From: Synergistes jonesii
Lineage (GTDB): Bacteria > Synergistota > Synergistia > Synergistales > Synergistaceae
NCBI RefSeq assembly: GCF_000712295.1
Contig: NZ_JMKI01000026.1
Location: 1 to 64,000 of the forward strand
DNA: 64,000 nucleotides
Reading direction: 5' to 3'
Position 1 is the stretch's first letter; each line of letters starts with the position of its first letter. Shown in pieces: positions 18,862-28,800 of this stretch. The translations under genes were made by a program, and so were the position numbers. A model generated the notes under the pieces. That model saw only the letters and a list, made by a program, of their open reading frames with translations, made no database searches and was not told the origin of the DNA.

Positions 18862-19542
18862 ATGATTCAATTGAAGGGCAGACAGGCAGGGTCGCTGCGA
18901 TGTATCATACCTGCCGACATGAGCGAGCGCGAGATGCTCGAAGGCTTCGAGACGCTGCTTTCGACGGGCGGCCGCCTGCTCAAAGGAAACAACGTCGAGA
19001 TAGATCTTCAGACGCGGGCCTTCAAGCCTGAACTGCTCTTAAAAATCTGGAAAAACTTTATCGAACCTGCCGGCTGCACCGTCTCGCGTTGGATCGCGGC
19101 GGACGGAGGCGCAAGAGAGCTGCTCGTCAGAATGGGCTTTTGCGCTTCGGCAGACGGAGGCTTTCCTTTAAAAAACGGATACAGGGGCGAACGCGAGGCG
19201 GAAGAAAAAAGCTTTCCCGGCTTCGTCTATTTCGGCACGCTGCGCGGCGGCCAGAGCATAGGGCACAACGGCGATATAGTCGTGATCGGCAACGTGAATC
19301 AGGGCGCCGAGATCGCCGCGAAGGGAAACGTCACAGTGATAGGGCGGCTTAACGGTCTCGTACACGCCGGCTGCGGCGGGGACGACGGCGTTGCGGTCGT
19401 CGCGCGCTCCCTCGAAACGGGGCAGGTCCGTATAGGAACGAAGCTCGGCATTATAGACAGGAATTCGCCTTTCTGGGGAAGAGCTGTTACATTGAAAATA
19501 AACGACAATGAAGTTCAGGTCGCTCCGTGGCCGGAGCTTTGA
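18862..19542 (+). CDS. minC: Septum site-determining protein MinC
   Basis: Inhibitor of FtsZ ring assembly away from mid-cell. The C-terminal beta-helix domain is clear (LRGGQSIGHNGDIVVIG, NVNQGAEIAAKGNVTVIGRL, LVHAG), including the MinD-interaction surface. The N-terminal FtsZ-binding domain is divergent, as usual. 226 aa. It is followed by minD and minE in the standard order. Confidence 0.92.
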   Translation: MIQLKGRQAGSLRCIIPADMSEREMLEGFETLLSTGGRLLKGNNVEIDLQTRAFKPELLLKIWKNFIEPAGCTVSRWIAADGGARELLVRMGFCASADGGFPLKNGYRGEREAEEKSFPGFVYFGTLRGGQSIGHNGDIVVIGNVNQGAEIAAKGNVTVIGRLNGLVHAGCGGDDGVAVVARSLETGQVRIGTKLGIIDRNSPFWGRAVTLKINDNEVQVAPWPEL

Positions 19543-19570
19543 AGGGGATGAAACCTTGGGTGGAGAAAAA

Positions 19571-20371
19571 ATGAAGTGCAGAACGATCGTGATTACTTCC
19601 GGCAAGGGCGGCGTCGGCAAAACGACGGCGACGGCGAATATCGCCGCGGCGCTCGCCCAATCGGGCTATAAGGTCGTAGCCGTGGACGGAGACGTTGGGC
19701 TGCGGAACCTCGACGTCATAATGGGACTCGAAAACCGCATAGTCTACACGCTGATCGACGTCATCGAAGGGAATTGCCGGCTGAATCAGGCGCTTATCCG
19801 CGACAAGAGGCTCGATAGCCTCTATATGATTCCGACGGCGCAGTCGAAGACTAAGGACGCCGTCTCCGCCGAGCAGATGGAAAAGATATGCGCCGACCTC
19901 GCGCCGGATTTCGATTTCATATTGATAGACAGCCCGGCGGGAATAGAGGCCGGCTTCCGCAACGCGGCCGCCGGCGCCGCGGAAGCGCTGGTCGTGACGA
20001 CGCCGGAGGTCTCGGCGGTGCGCGACGCCGACCGTATAATCGGGCTGCTGGAATCGATGGGCAAATCGCCGATAAAGCTTATCGTGAACAGGATACGCCC
20101 CGAGATGGTGAAGCGTGGAGAGATGCTGAGCGTCGACGACGTACTCGACATACTCGCGGTCGACTTAGTCGGCGTGATACCGGACGACAAATCGATCATC
20201 ACCTCGGCGAACAGCGGCGAGCCTCTTATCTTTTCAGCTGCGACGAAGGCGGGAGAGGCTTTCAAAAATATTTCCAAACGCATATGCGGCGAAAGAGTGC
20301 CCTTCATGGACCTCTTCGACAACGACGGCGGAGTTTGGGCGTCTATCCGCAGATTCTTTTCCAAAGGGTAG
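19571..20371 (+). CDS. minD: Septum site-determining ATPase MinD
   Basis: ParA/MinD ATPase that recruits MinC to the membrane and oscillates with MinE. The deviant Walker A motif SGKGGVGKTTATANIAAAL starts at about residue 10. Also present are switch-I VDGDVGLRNLDV and the Walker B region DFILIDSPAGIE. The C-terminal end (WASIRRFFSKG) fits the amphipathic membrane-targeting helix. An in-frame upstream start at 19508 would overlap minC; the ATG at 19571 gives the standard N-terminus (266 aa). Confidence 0.96.
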   Translation: MKCRTIVITSGKGGVGKTTATANIAAALAQSGYKVVAVDGDVGLRNLDVIMGLENRIVYTLIDVIEGNCRLNQALIRDKRLDSLYMIPTAQSKTKDAVSAEQMEKICADLAPDFDFILIDSPAGIEAGFRNAAAGAAEALVVTTPEVSAVRDADRIIGLLESMGKSPIKLIVNRIRPEMVKRGEMLSVDDVLDILAVDLVGVIPDDKSIITSANSGEPLIFSAATKAGEAFKNISKRICGERVPFMDLFDNDGGVWASIRRFFSKG

Positions 20372-20380
20372 GTGGACGAA

Positions 20381-20719
20381 GTGGGAATACTTGACTGCCT
20401 GGGCGGGCTTTTCGGCAGACAGAAGAGCGGCAGCGTCGCTAAGGAACGCCTTCAGCTCGTCCTGATACACGACAGGAACGACATATCGCCGGAGATCTTG
20501 AACGCTCTTCGTGGCGACCTGATAAACACGATAAAAAAATATCTTGAGATAGACGAGAACGGCATAGAGCTCGACCTCAACAGAGAGGATCACTCCGTAG
20601 CGCTGCTTGCGTCAATACCGCTGAAGAACATGAGGAGGCACGCGCCCGAGGCTCCTCAGGCGCAGCAGAAGACGTCGCAGAAGGTCCAGGCGCAGGAGAA
20701 GAAGGGAAAGAAAAAGTAA
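20381..20719 (+). CDS. minE: Cell division topological specificity factor MinE
   Basis: Stimulates MinD ATPase and confines MinC to the poles. The N-terminal membrane-binding/anti-MinCD segment (ILDCLGGLFGRQKSGSVAKERLQLVLIHDRND) and the dimeric topological-specificity domain are recognisable. The last ~28 residues are an unusual Gln/Lys/Ala-rich tail (QAQQKTSQKVQAQEKKGKKK) not part of the canonical protein. AGGTGG 5 nt before the GTG at 20381 favours that start; GTG at 20372, right after the minD stop, is the alternative (115 aa). Confidence 0.9.
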   Translation: MGILDCLGGLFGRQKSGSVAKERLQLVLIHDRNDISPEILNALRGDLINTIKKYLEIDENGIELDLNREDHSVALLASIPLKNMRRHAPEAPQAQQKTSQKVQAQEKKGKKK

Positions 20720-20754
20720 GCGGAGCTGAATAATTTTTTGCGCCGCGCTCTGAA

Positions 20755-21876
20755 ATGGCTGAAAAATTTTCCACCTCTTGGGCGGATATAAGGACCTACA
20801 CGGACTGGCTACTGCTGGCCGCCGGGCTGCTGCTCTTCTGCTTGGGGCTCGCCGCGATATACAGCGCGAGCGCGTCCTTCGCTAAAGGCGGCGCGGCGCT
20901 CTCCGGCTTCGTCATAAAGCAGGCGGCGTGGGGGGCGATCGGCTCGCTGATCTATATCGCGGCGGTCAAGGCGGATTACCGGAATTTCATGAAGTACGCG
21001 GCGCCGCTCTTCGCCTGCATGGTGCTTACGCTGATCGTCCTGCTGCTTTCGGGGCACAGCGCGCGGGGGGCGCAGCGCTGGTTCAATTTCGGATTTTTCC
21101 GCTTCCAACCGTCGGAGTTCGGCAAGGTTGTATTCGCGCTTGCGCTTGCCAAGCTCTGCGCCGCGTTGCCGCCGAACAGCCCGCGCAGGATATGCGCCGC
21201 CTGCGCCGTCGCCGGAGCGGCGATACTGCCGATAATGCTTCAACCCGACTTGGGCAGTTCTCTTGTTTACGCCGTAATGCTTTTAGCGGTTTTTGTGGCT
21301 GCCGGTATGCCTGTGAAGTTCCTCGCCTCGATCGTCGGCGCCGGACTCGCGGCTCTGCCTTTGCTCTGGTTCATAATGAAGCCCTACCAGAGGATGCGCG
21401 TTATGGTTTTCATCGATCCGACGGTAGACCCGCAGGGCGCCGGCTATAACGTGATTCAGTCGCGCATAGCGGTGGGCTCGGGCGGGCTTTTTGGAAAGGG
21501 CTTCATGCACGGCACTCAGGGGAAGCTGCACTTTCTGCCGGAGCCCCATACGGATTTCATATTCAGCGTTTTTTCCGAGGAATTCGGCTTTTTGGGCTGC
21601 TCCGTCGTTTTGCTGCTTTTCGCGCTGCTGCTCTGGCGCGTCTTGAATATCGCGCAGTATACGAAGGATATGCGTGGAAAATTGTTTTGCGCGGCCGTCG
21701 CGGCGTGGCTCTGGTTCCAGATAGCCGAGAGCGTCGCTATGAGCATGGGGCTCGCGCCGGTGACGGGGATACCGCTGCCCCTCTTCAGCTACGGCGGCAG
21801 TTCCATACTCGTCATATCGCTCGCGCTCGGCCTCGTCCAGAGCGTTAACGTCGCCGCGAGGCAGGATAGATTCTGA
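20755..21876 (+). CDS. rodA: Peptidoglycan glycosyltransferase RodA (SEDS family)
   Basis: Polytopic SEDS polymerase of the elongasome, partner of the PBP2 encoded upstream. About ten membrane helices. Conserved segments include RWFNFGFFRFQPSEFGKV (extracellular substrate region), LQPDLGSSLVY with the catalytic Asp, SRIAVGSGGLFGKG, LPEPHTDFIFSVFSEEFGF and IPLPLFSYGGSS. Length (373 aa) and its position after mrdA and minCDE favour RodA over FtsW. Confidence 0.93.
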   Translation: MAEKFSTSWADIRTYTDWLLLAAGLLLFCLGLAAIYSASASFAKGGAALSGFVIKQAAWGAIGSLIYIAAVKADYRNFMKYAAPLFACMVLTLIVLLLSGHSARGAQRWFNFGFFRFQPSEFGKVVFALALAKLCAALPPNSPRRICAACAVAGAAILPIMLQPDLGSSLVYAVMLLAVFVAAGMPVKFLASIVGAGLAALPLLWFIMKPYQRMRVMVFIDPTVDPQGAGYNVIQSRIAVGSGGLFGKGFMHGTQGKLHFLPEPHTDFIFSVFSEEFGFLGCSVVLLLFALLLWRVLNIAQYTKDMRGKLFCAAVAAWLWFQIAESVAMSMGLAPVTGIPLPLFSYGGSSILVISLALGLVQSVNVAARQDRF

Positions 21877-21942
21877 CTCGAATATATACGCTGCGCGCTT
21901 TTGCGCGCTACGCTTCATATAAAAGTTTTTGGAGGGTTTGTT

Positions 21943-23724
21943 ATGTCCGGTGGAATTGACGAGGAGCGCATGCGCGTGCTGCTCTCCTCCGTAAAGCACC
22001 CGTCGCGCTACATCGGCGGCGAATGGGGAAGCGGCCCCGTGAAGGAGGGGCGCGATATAGTGCGCGTATGTTACGCTTTCCCCGACGTTTACGAGGTGGG
22101 CATGAGCTACCTCGGCTTTCAGATTCTCTACCCGCTTACCAAGTCTCTGCCCTACGCCGACGCGGAGCGCGTCTATACACCTTGGCCGGATATGGAGGAA
22201 GCGATGCGCGGCAGCGGAACGCCGCTTTGGTCGCTCGAAAGCCGGCGTCCCCTCAGGGATTTCGACGCGGTGGGCGTCACTCTTCAGTACGAGCTTTCCT
22301 GCACGAATATCCTTACGATACTCGACCTTTCGGGCATTCATTTCCGGTCGGCCGACCGCGGCGAGGAGGAGCCGCTGCTTTTGGCCGGCGGCATAGGGGC
22401 CCTCTCGCCGGAGCCCGTGGCGCCCTTCTTCGACGCCTTCATGGCCGGAGACGGTGAGGCGCTTATCCCCGAAGTCCTGAGCCGCCTGCACGAACTGAAA
22501 GGCGCGAAGCGCGCCGAAAAGCTTTCGGCGCTCGCCGCGATAGAGGGCGTGTACGTCCCGGCTATTCACGGCACGAACAAAAGAATACGCCGCCGCATCG
22601 TCGAAAATCTCGACGACGCCTTCTACCACACGACGATGATCGTGCCGAACACCGCAATAGTACACGACAGGGCCGCCGTGCAGGTATTCAAGGGCTGTAC
22701 CCGCGGCTGCCGTTTCTGCCAGGCCGGAGTGATCGACCGCCCTCTGCGCGAAAGGAGCGCCGAGTCCGTCTGCCGTCAGCTGGAGGCTCTGCTCGAGAGT
22801 ACGGGCTGGGAGGAGGCCGGGCTGCTTTCCCTCGCCACCTGCGACTGGAAGGGGCTGCCGGAGGCCATGGAGAAACTGGCACCTATGCTCGCAGAATATA
22901 AAATAAAGCTCTCGCTGCCGAGCCTGCGCGTCGACGCTTTTTCCGTCGACCTCGCGTCAAGGCTCGAATCGCTGAGAAAAGGGGGGCTCACATTCGCGCC
23001 CGAGGCCGGGACGCAGAGGCTTCGCGACGTGATAAACAAGGGCGTGACGGAGGAGGATATCGAAGCCGCGCTTGAGGCGACTTTCGCCCACGGCTGGGAG
23101 CGTGTCAAATTGTATTTCATGATGGGGCTGCCGACGGAAACGGAGGAGGACCTCGCCGGCATACTGGAAATATGCGGCAGGGCCGTCACCGCGGCGAAAC
23201 GCCACAAGCGCCGCGGCGACGTTAACGCGTCGGTCGCCGGCTTCGTACCGAAGGCGCACACTCCTTTTCAGTGGGAGAAGCAGGCGTCTATAGAGGAGCT
23301 TCGCGAGCGCGGCCGCTGGCTCAAATCGAAGGTTCGAAGCAGGAAGGTCTCCCTTTCCTATCACGAGCCGGAGCAGACCTTTCTCGAAGGGGTTTTCGCG
23401 CGCGGCGACTCGGCGCTCGCGCCCGCGATAGAAAGGGCGTGGCTCGCCGGCGAACGCTTCGACGGATGGAGCGAATATTTTAATTTCGGCCGCTGGATGA
23501 AGGCCTTCGAGGAGCTCGGCATGGACGCCGCCTCCTACACTGCGGAACGTGCCCTCGGCGCCGCTCTGCCATGGGATCATATCGACTGCGGCGTCGATAA
23601 AGAATATTTGCTGCTCGAACGCGAAAGGGCTTACAGGGCAGAGGTCACGCGCGACTGCCGCGGCGGTTGCAACGGCTGCGGCTGGCAGGGGCGCGCGGAG
23701 GTGTGCGGCGGTGGCGAGAATTAG
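21943..23724 (+). CDS. B12-binding/radical SAM protein of the TIGR03960 family
   Basis: A 593-aa radical SAM enzyme with the iron-sulfur motif FKGCTRGCRFCQAG (CxxxCxxC) near residue 250. A preceding domain (VYEVGMSYLGFQILY) resembles the B12-binding/UPF0004-like N-terminus of this family. A second cysteine cluster CRGGCNGCGWQG closes the protein. The family typically sits before TIGR03936 and RNase G genes, as here; the reaction is not established. Start ATG at 21943 is supported by GGAGGG 6 nt upstream. A small GCGCGC-TTTT-GCGCGC hairpin (21893-21908) lies in the gap after rodA. Confidence 0.9.
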   Translation: MSGGIDEERMRVLLSSVKHPSRYIGGEWGSGPVKEGRDIVRVCYAFPDVYEVGMSYLGFQILYPLTKSLPYADAERVYTPWPDMEEAMRGSGTPLWSLESRRPLRDFDAVGVTLQYELSCTNILTILDLSGIHFRSADRGEEEPLLLAGGIGALSPEPVAPFFDAFMAGDGEALIPEVLSRLHELKGAKRAEKLSALAAIEGVYVPAIHGTNKRIRRRIVENLDDAFYHTTMIVPNTAIVHDRAAVQVFKGCTRGCRFCQAGVIDRPLRERSAESVCRQLEALLESTGWEEAGLLSLATCDWKGLPEAMEKLAPMLAEYKIKLSLPSLRVDAFSVDLASRLESLRKGGLTFAPEAGTQRLRDVINKGVTEEDIEAALEATFAHGWERVKLYFMMGLPTETEEDLAGILEICGRAVTAAKRHKRRGDVNASVAGFVPKAHTPFQWEKQASIEELRERGRWLKSKVRSRKVSLSYHEPEQTFLEGVFARGDSALAPAIERAWLAGERFDGWSEYFNFGRWMKAFEELGMDAASYTAERALGAALPWDHIDCGVDKEYLLLERERAYRAEVTRDCRGGCNGCGWQGRAEVCGGGEN

Positions 23725-24316
23725 AATACTCTACGAGAAGAAGGGGCTTTTCACCTTTGTCAATCACTTGGACCTGCCTGTAGTAATGTCGCGCGCCGCG
23801 AAGCGCGCCGGCTTGAGGCAGGAATTTACGGCCGGCTTCTCGCCGCATCCGCGCATAAGCCTTGCGCCCCCCCTCGCGACGGGAGTCGAAGGCTCGGCCG
23901 AGCCGGCCGACTTCTGGTTCGACGAGTGGAATGAAAAATCGCTCTTTCGCTGGAACGCAAGGCTCCCGAAAGGGCTTAAAATATTAAAGTACGCGGAAAT
24001 AACGGAGGAAAAGGTGCTCGCGAAATCGATCGACGCGGCCCTTTACAGCTTTGCCGGCGCAAGAGCCGCGCTCGGCGCGGAGGCCAAGGAAGCCGTCGCC
24101 TCCGAGGCGCGGCGTCGCGGCGCCCTTTACCGCTGCGATTTCGACGGCGGCGTCGTAACGCTCGCGGCAGGCGAGCTTGAGCGCTGCGGCGCGGGGCCTC
24201 TCGTTAAGGCCCTGATAGCGGCGGAGATCGTAGCGGGTTGGAGCGAGCTGCGCATTGCGCGCCTCGCAGTCGGGCGCTGGGATGAAGAATCAAAATCCGT
24301 GCTGCCGCTCATTTAA
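23711..24316 (+). CDS. TIGR03936-family (DUF2344) radical-SAM-linked protein
   Basis: A 201-aa protein beginning ARIRILYEKKGLFTFVNHLDL, with the family motif GFSPHPRISLAPPLATGVEG. Members are found beside, or fused to, the TIGR03960 radical SAM protein, and the two probably act together, possibly on RNA given the adjacent RNase G; this is inference. The GTG at 23711 lies 9 nt after GGAGG and overlaps the previous gene by 14 nt. Longer frames upstream are only the overlap with that gene. Confidence 0.85.
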   Translation: MARIRILYEKKGLFTFVNHLDLPVVMSRAAKRAGLRQEFTAGFSPHPRISLAPPLATGVEGSAEPADFWFDEWNEKSLFRWNARLPKGLKILKYAEITEEKVLAKSIDAALYSFAGARAALGAEAKEAVASEARRRGALYRCDFDGGVVTLAAGELERCGAGPLVKALIAAEIVAGWSELRIARLAVGRWDEESKSVLPLI

Positions 24317-24331
24317 CGGAGGATTGGGAAT

Positions 24332-25834
24332 ATGACAGGCCGTTCAAAAAAAATAATCGCGAACCTGATCGACCCGGAGGAGATTCGGATAGCGATAATA
24401 GACGAAAAGGGAAAGCTATACGAGTTTTACATCGAAAGGATGCTCGAACATCAAAGGACCGGAGAAATTTACAAGGCTCGCGTCGACAGCGTGCTCAAGG
24501 GGATGAACTCGGCCTTTCTGAATCTCGGCGACGGTAAAAACGGCTTTCTCTATCTTGACGACGTAAAGAATATCGAAGTCAAACAGGGCATGGAGATGCT
24601 CGTGCAGGTCGTGAAGAACGCGCGCAAGGGAAAGGGCGCGCGCGTCTCTCCGAGGATATCCCTCGCCGGGCGCTATATGGTGCTGATACCCTATGGGCAT
24701 GAAACCGGGGTATCCAAGCGCATCGCCAGCGACGGCGAGCGCACGAGGCTGAGGATCATGGCGAAAGAGCTGCGTCCGCAGGGCTTCGGGATAATAATCA
24801 GGACGGTAGCCGAAGGCTGCGATATGCTGGAGCTGAAGAAAGACGTCGACGCGCTCGTCGCGCAGTGGGGGGCGATACGCCGCGGCGCGAAGCAGAACGG
24901 CGCGCCCTGTCTCGTGCATCGCGACACCGGCCTGCTCGAGCGCGTGCTTCGCGACGAGCTGACCGACGAGATAGACGAAATAGTGATAGACAGCGAAGAG
25001 GAAAAGGCGTCTACAGAGGCGATAGTGAGGAGATTTTTCCCGGACAAGGAGATAGAAGTGAACCTCTTCCGTGGAAAGATGCCGCTTTTCGACGTTTACG
25101 GGCTTGAAAGCCAGATCGCCGAGCTACAGAGCAGGAAAGTCTGGCTCCCTTCAGGCGCCTACTTAGTCATCGACCAGACCGAGGCCCTGACCGTCATCGA
25201 CGTCAACACAGGAAAGTTCGTCGGCTCGAAGAATCTCAACGACACTGTGCTCAAGACGAACATGGAGGCTGCCGTAGAGATAGCGCGTCAGCTTCGCCTG
25301 CGCGCTCTCGGCGGGATCGTCGTCGTCGACTTTATAGACATGGAAAAGGAAGAAAACAACCAGGCGCTCGTGAAAGAGCTTCAGGAGCTCTTCAAGAGCG
25401 ACAGGTGCAAGGCGCGCGTCTACGGCGTCACAGGGCTCGGCCTCGTCGAGATAACGCGCAAGCGCGCGCGCACCGACCTGCGCGCCGCCCTGATGCGCAG
25501 CTGCCCTTACTGCGGCGGCCTCGGCACGGTGCCGTGCGAGGAGAGCGTAGCGCTCCAGATAAAGCGCTTCATAAGAAAGATAGTGCTTTCGTCGAAATCC
25601 GAGGCGCTGCTCGTCGAATGCTCCGAGGGCGTGGCGGAATATATATGCGAGACCTTCCTCGAACTTTGGGAAGAGGAGTTTGAGAAAAAAATTTTCATAC
25701 GCGGCCGCCCCGGTATGTCGTGGGGCAAATTCCGGCTTGAATGCCAGGGCTCGCTGCATCAGGTCGAACACAGGATAAGCGTTCTTCAGAAACGAGAGGG
25801 TTGGGCAGTTGTACATAGGTCGCCTTCAGCTTAA
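24332..25834 (+). CDS. rng: Ribonuclease E/G family endoribonuclease (RNase G)
   Basis: Single-strand endoribonuclease for rRNA maturation and mRNA turnover. An S1-like domain begins with IYKARVDSVLKGMNSAFLNLG. The catalytic DNase I-like domain contains VIDVNTGKFVGSKN and the later Asp in VVVDFIDME, which bind Mg2+. The zinc-link CPYCGGLGT is at about residue 391. At 500 aa it lacks the long C-terminal degradosome scaffold of E. coli RNase E. The 3' end overlaps smc by 26 nt. Confidence 0.94.
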   Translation: MTGRSKKIIANLIDPEEIRIAIIDEKGKLYEFYIERMLEHQRTGEIYKARVDSVLKGMNSAFLNLGDGKNGFLYLDDVKNIEVKQGMEMLVQVVKNARKGKGARVSPRISLAGRYMVLIPYGHETGVSKRIASDGERTRLRIMAKELRPQGFGIIIRTVAEGCDMLELKKDVDALVAQWGAIRRGAKQNGAPCLVHRDTGLLERVLRDELTDEIDEIVIDSEEEKASTEAIVRRFFPDKEIEVNLFRGKMPLFDVYGLESQIAELQSRKVWLPSGAYLVIDQTEALTVIDVNTGKFVGSKNLNDTVLKTNMEAAVEIARQLRLRALGGIVVVDFIDMEKEENNQALVKELQELFKSDRCKARVYGVTGLGLVEITRKRARTDLRAALMRSCPYCGGLGTVPCEESVALQIKRFIRKIVLSSKSEALLVECSEGVAEYICETFLELWEEEFEKKIFIRGRPGMSWGKFRLECQGSLHQVEHRISVLQKREGWAVVHRSPSA

Positions 25835-28800
25835 AGGCTTTAAAAGCTTCGGCGGCTCCCACGACTTGATACTTTCGTCGGGTTTCACGGCGATAGTCGG
25901 GCCGAACGGCAGCGGTAAAAGCAATCTGCTCGACGCGCTGAGATGGTCGCTCGGCGACAGCAGCGCTTCGCGCCTCCGCATCAGCCGCCAGTCGGACCTG
26001 CTTTTCCAAGGCTCCGTGAGCCGAGAGAGGGCAAAGGAGGCCGAGGTCACGCTGCATCTGCGCGACGAGGAGCGCGTGTGCACGATAAAGCGCCGCGTCT
26101 CCGCGCCCGACGGCCTGACGAGCCTCTTCGTCGACAACTCGCGCAGGACGCTGACCGAGCTCGACGCGCTGAAGCGTCAGTGGAAGCTCGAAGGCGCGCG
26201 CTTCGCCTTCATCGGGCAGGGCGAAGTGCAGGAAACGCTGAAGCAGAGCCCGGTGGAGCGCAGGATGTACTTCGAGCTGCTCTTCGGCATAGACATTTAC
26301 AGAAAAAAAAGAATGGAGGCGCAGGAGAGGCTCGCTACGGTCGAAGAAGAGAGCGGGCAGCTCCGCCACCTGATGGGCGAGCTCTTCTCGCGCCGCGAGG
26401 AGATAGCGCCGGAGGTCGGGCGCGCCGTAGAGATGCGCGCTATATTAGATGGTATCGAGGGAGACAGAAAGCTGCTGTACTGGCTTCGCCGCGCCGAATG
26501 CGAGCGCGTCGCGGCGGCGCTTTCCGTCGAGCTTGAAGCGGCATCCGCGCTGCGCGAGGGCTCTTTATTCTGGTCCGGCTTCTGGAAGAAAGCCGGAAGC
26601 GCGATAGAGGCGAAAATAAGCCGCGCGGCTCAGGCCCACGGCAGGCAGACGTGGGAGCTCGAGCAGTGCCGCAGCCGCTTCGACGGCCTTATGAAATCCG
26701 GCTACGCGTCGGCGACCAGCCTGCGCGGCGCGAAGGCGCGCATCGCCGAGGGGCGCGAAGAGAGGGCGGAGGCCAAAGAGCGTCACGAAAAACTTCTTGC
26801 AGAGCAGAAAGCTTCGGTCGACGAGAATAAAAAGGCGCGCGAGGAAGTCGAGAGGGCGCAGAAGGCGCTCGACGCGACAGAAAAAAAATGGAAGGAATAC
26901 AATGAGCGGCTCGAAGCGACGCGCCGGGAGCGCGAAGAGTGGAACGCAGAAAAGGCGCGCCTCGACGGCGAGCTTCAGAAGAGCCGCGCTAAGCTCTCAT
27001 ATCTCGGCAAAGAGCTTCTGGAAATGCGCTCGAAAAAGGACGGCGTCCCAGACGAGCGCAAAGACATAGACCTTCAGATAAAACAAATTTCCGGCGACAG
27101 GGAGAGACTCAACTCTGAGCAGGAAAAATCTGTCAAGGAGCATGGCGAGTTGTACGCGCTCTGCCAGAGATTGGCCGCGGAGCTGCAGCGTGCGAAGCGC
27201 GAGGCGTCGAACCTGCGCTCGAAGCTGAACGACGCGGCAGACGCGCTTCAGGCTGGGCTTTACCCGGCGCCTGTGCGCCATCTGCTATCGGCGGCCAAGT
27301 TGAAGCGCCTCAACGCCGACCCTCACGCGGTCATCGACGTGATTGCCGCGCCTGTCGACCTTGCCGCGGCGCTTGAGGCTTACCTCGGCGGACGCCAATT
27401 CCAGCTTTTAGTCGAAGACATGGAAGAAGCAGGACGCTGCATCGACCGCCTGAAGCAGAACTCCGCCGGCACGGCCACTTTCCTGCCCCTTGAGCGCGCA
27501 AGGCCGCGCTATCCCAACAAGGCTTACAGGCTCCCGCAGCGCGGCGTCGTCGGCTGGGCCACAGAGCTGGTGAAGGTGGAGGATCACTGGCTGCCGGCGA
27601 TACAGCACATCATGGGGGATCTGCTCATCGTAGACAAATACGACACAGGAAAGGAGCTAGTCCGCTCTGGCTTCAGATCGCCGGTCGTCACGATGGAAGG
27701 CGACGTCTTCCAGCCCGGCGGCACGGTCAGCGGCGGGCGCAGCCAGAAGAGCGGCAGGGCGCTGGAAATGAAGGCGCAGGTAGCGCGGCTCGAAGAGGAA
27801 GCGGCGAAAGCCAAGAGCGAAGCCGAAGCCATTGCTCAAAAATACAAAGTGGCCGAGGCCAAAGAAATCGCCGCCTCCGAGGCGAAAGAAGAGTATACGC
27901 GTAGGATACGCGAGCTGAACGGCAAGGCGGCGGTGCTCGAAGACCAGAAGGAACGCATCGCGCGCGAACAGCGCCGCGCCGCTTCGGAGCGTACGCGCGT
28001 GCTTGAATCGATAAAGGCCGAGGGCGTTAACTGGCAGAATATCGCGGCGTCGATCGCGGCGCTTGAGGAGAAGCGCGACAGCGCGTCCGACGTGGAGGAT
28101 GACAGAAAACTCATCGAAGAGCGCGAAAAGTGCCGCGCGCGCGCCGCCGTCGCTGCGAGCGCCCTTTCCTCCGGCTTCGCGATGATGGAGCGCATCAGAA
28201 ACGACGTGCGCGCTCAGGAGAACAAGCTGCGCAGACTTGACGAAGAAATGTCCGAGCTTGACCAGCAGTGCGTGCGCGAACGCGCAAACCTCGCGAGGAT
28301 CGGCGGAAGCTGCCTCGAAATACACAACCGCAGAAAAGAGCTCGTAGCACAGATGGAGGAGCACGGCAGTCTCTATACCGGGCTTGAAAGGCTGAAAAAA
28401 TATATAGCGGCGCGCGGAGCGAAAGCCGAGCAGAGAGCGCTGGCAGAGAACGAAAGGCTCGCCGCGATGCGCTCGAAGAAGAGCGAGACGGAACGCGACC
28501 TTGACGAGCTTTGCAACACATGGGAAGAACAATTCCCGTATCCTGGCTCAGAAGAACTGCCCAAAGACGTAAAAATCGAGGAACTTCGCCACAGGATACG
28601 CGACGGAGACAGAAAGATAAAGGCCTTTGGCGACGTGAACATGGGCGTGCTCCCCGAGGATGAGAGCCTCAAAGACCGCTTGGCCTTCCTCGGCGAGCAG
28701 CTTGAGGACGTGCGCGCAAGCGCCGCCGAGATACAGAAGCTCATAACCGACGCCGACGTAATGGCTCACAGGCAGTTCTCCGAGCAGCTTCAGAAAGTCG

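Noticed and set aside
21283-22665. Long open frame (460 codons) on the minus strand
   Set aside because: Antisense to rodA and the radical SAM gene; composition is Arg/His/Glu-rich and no motif is recognised.
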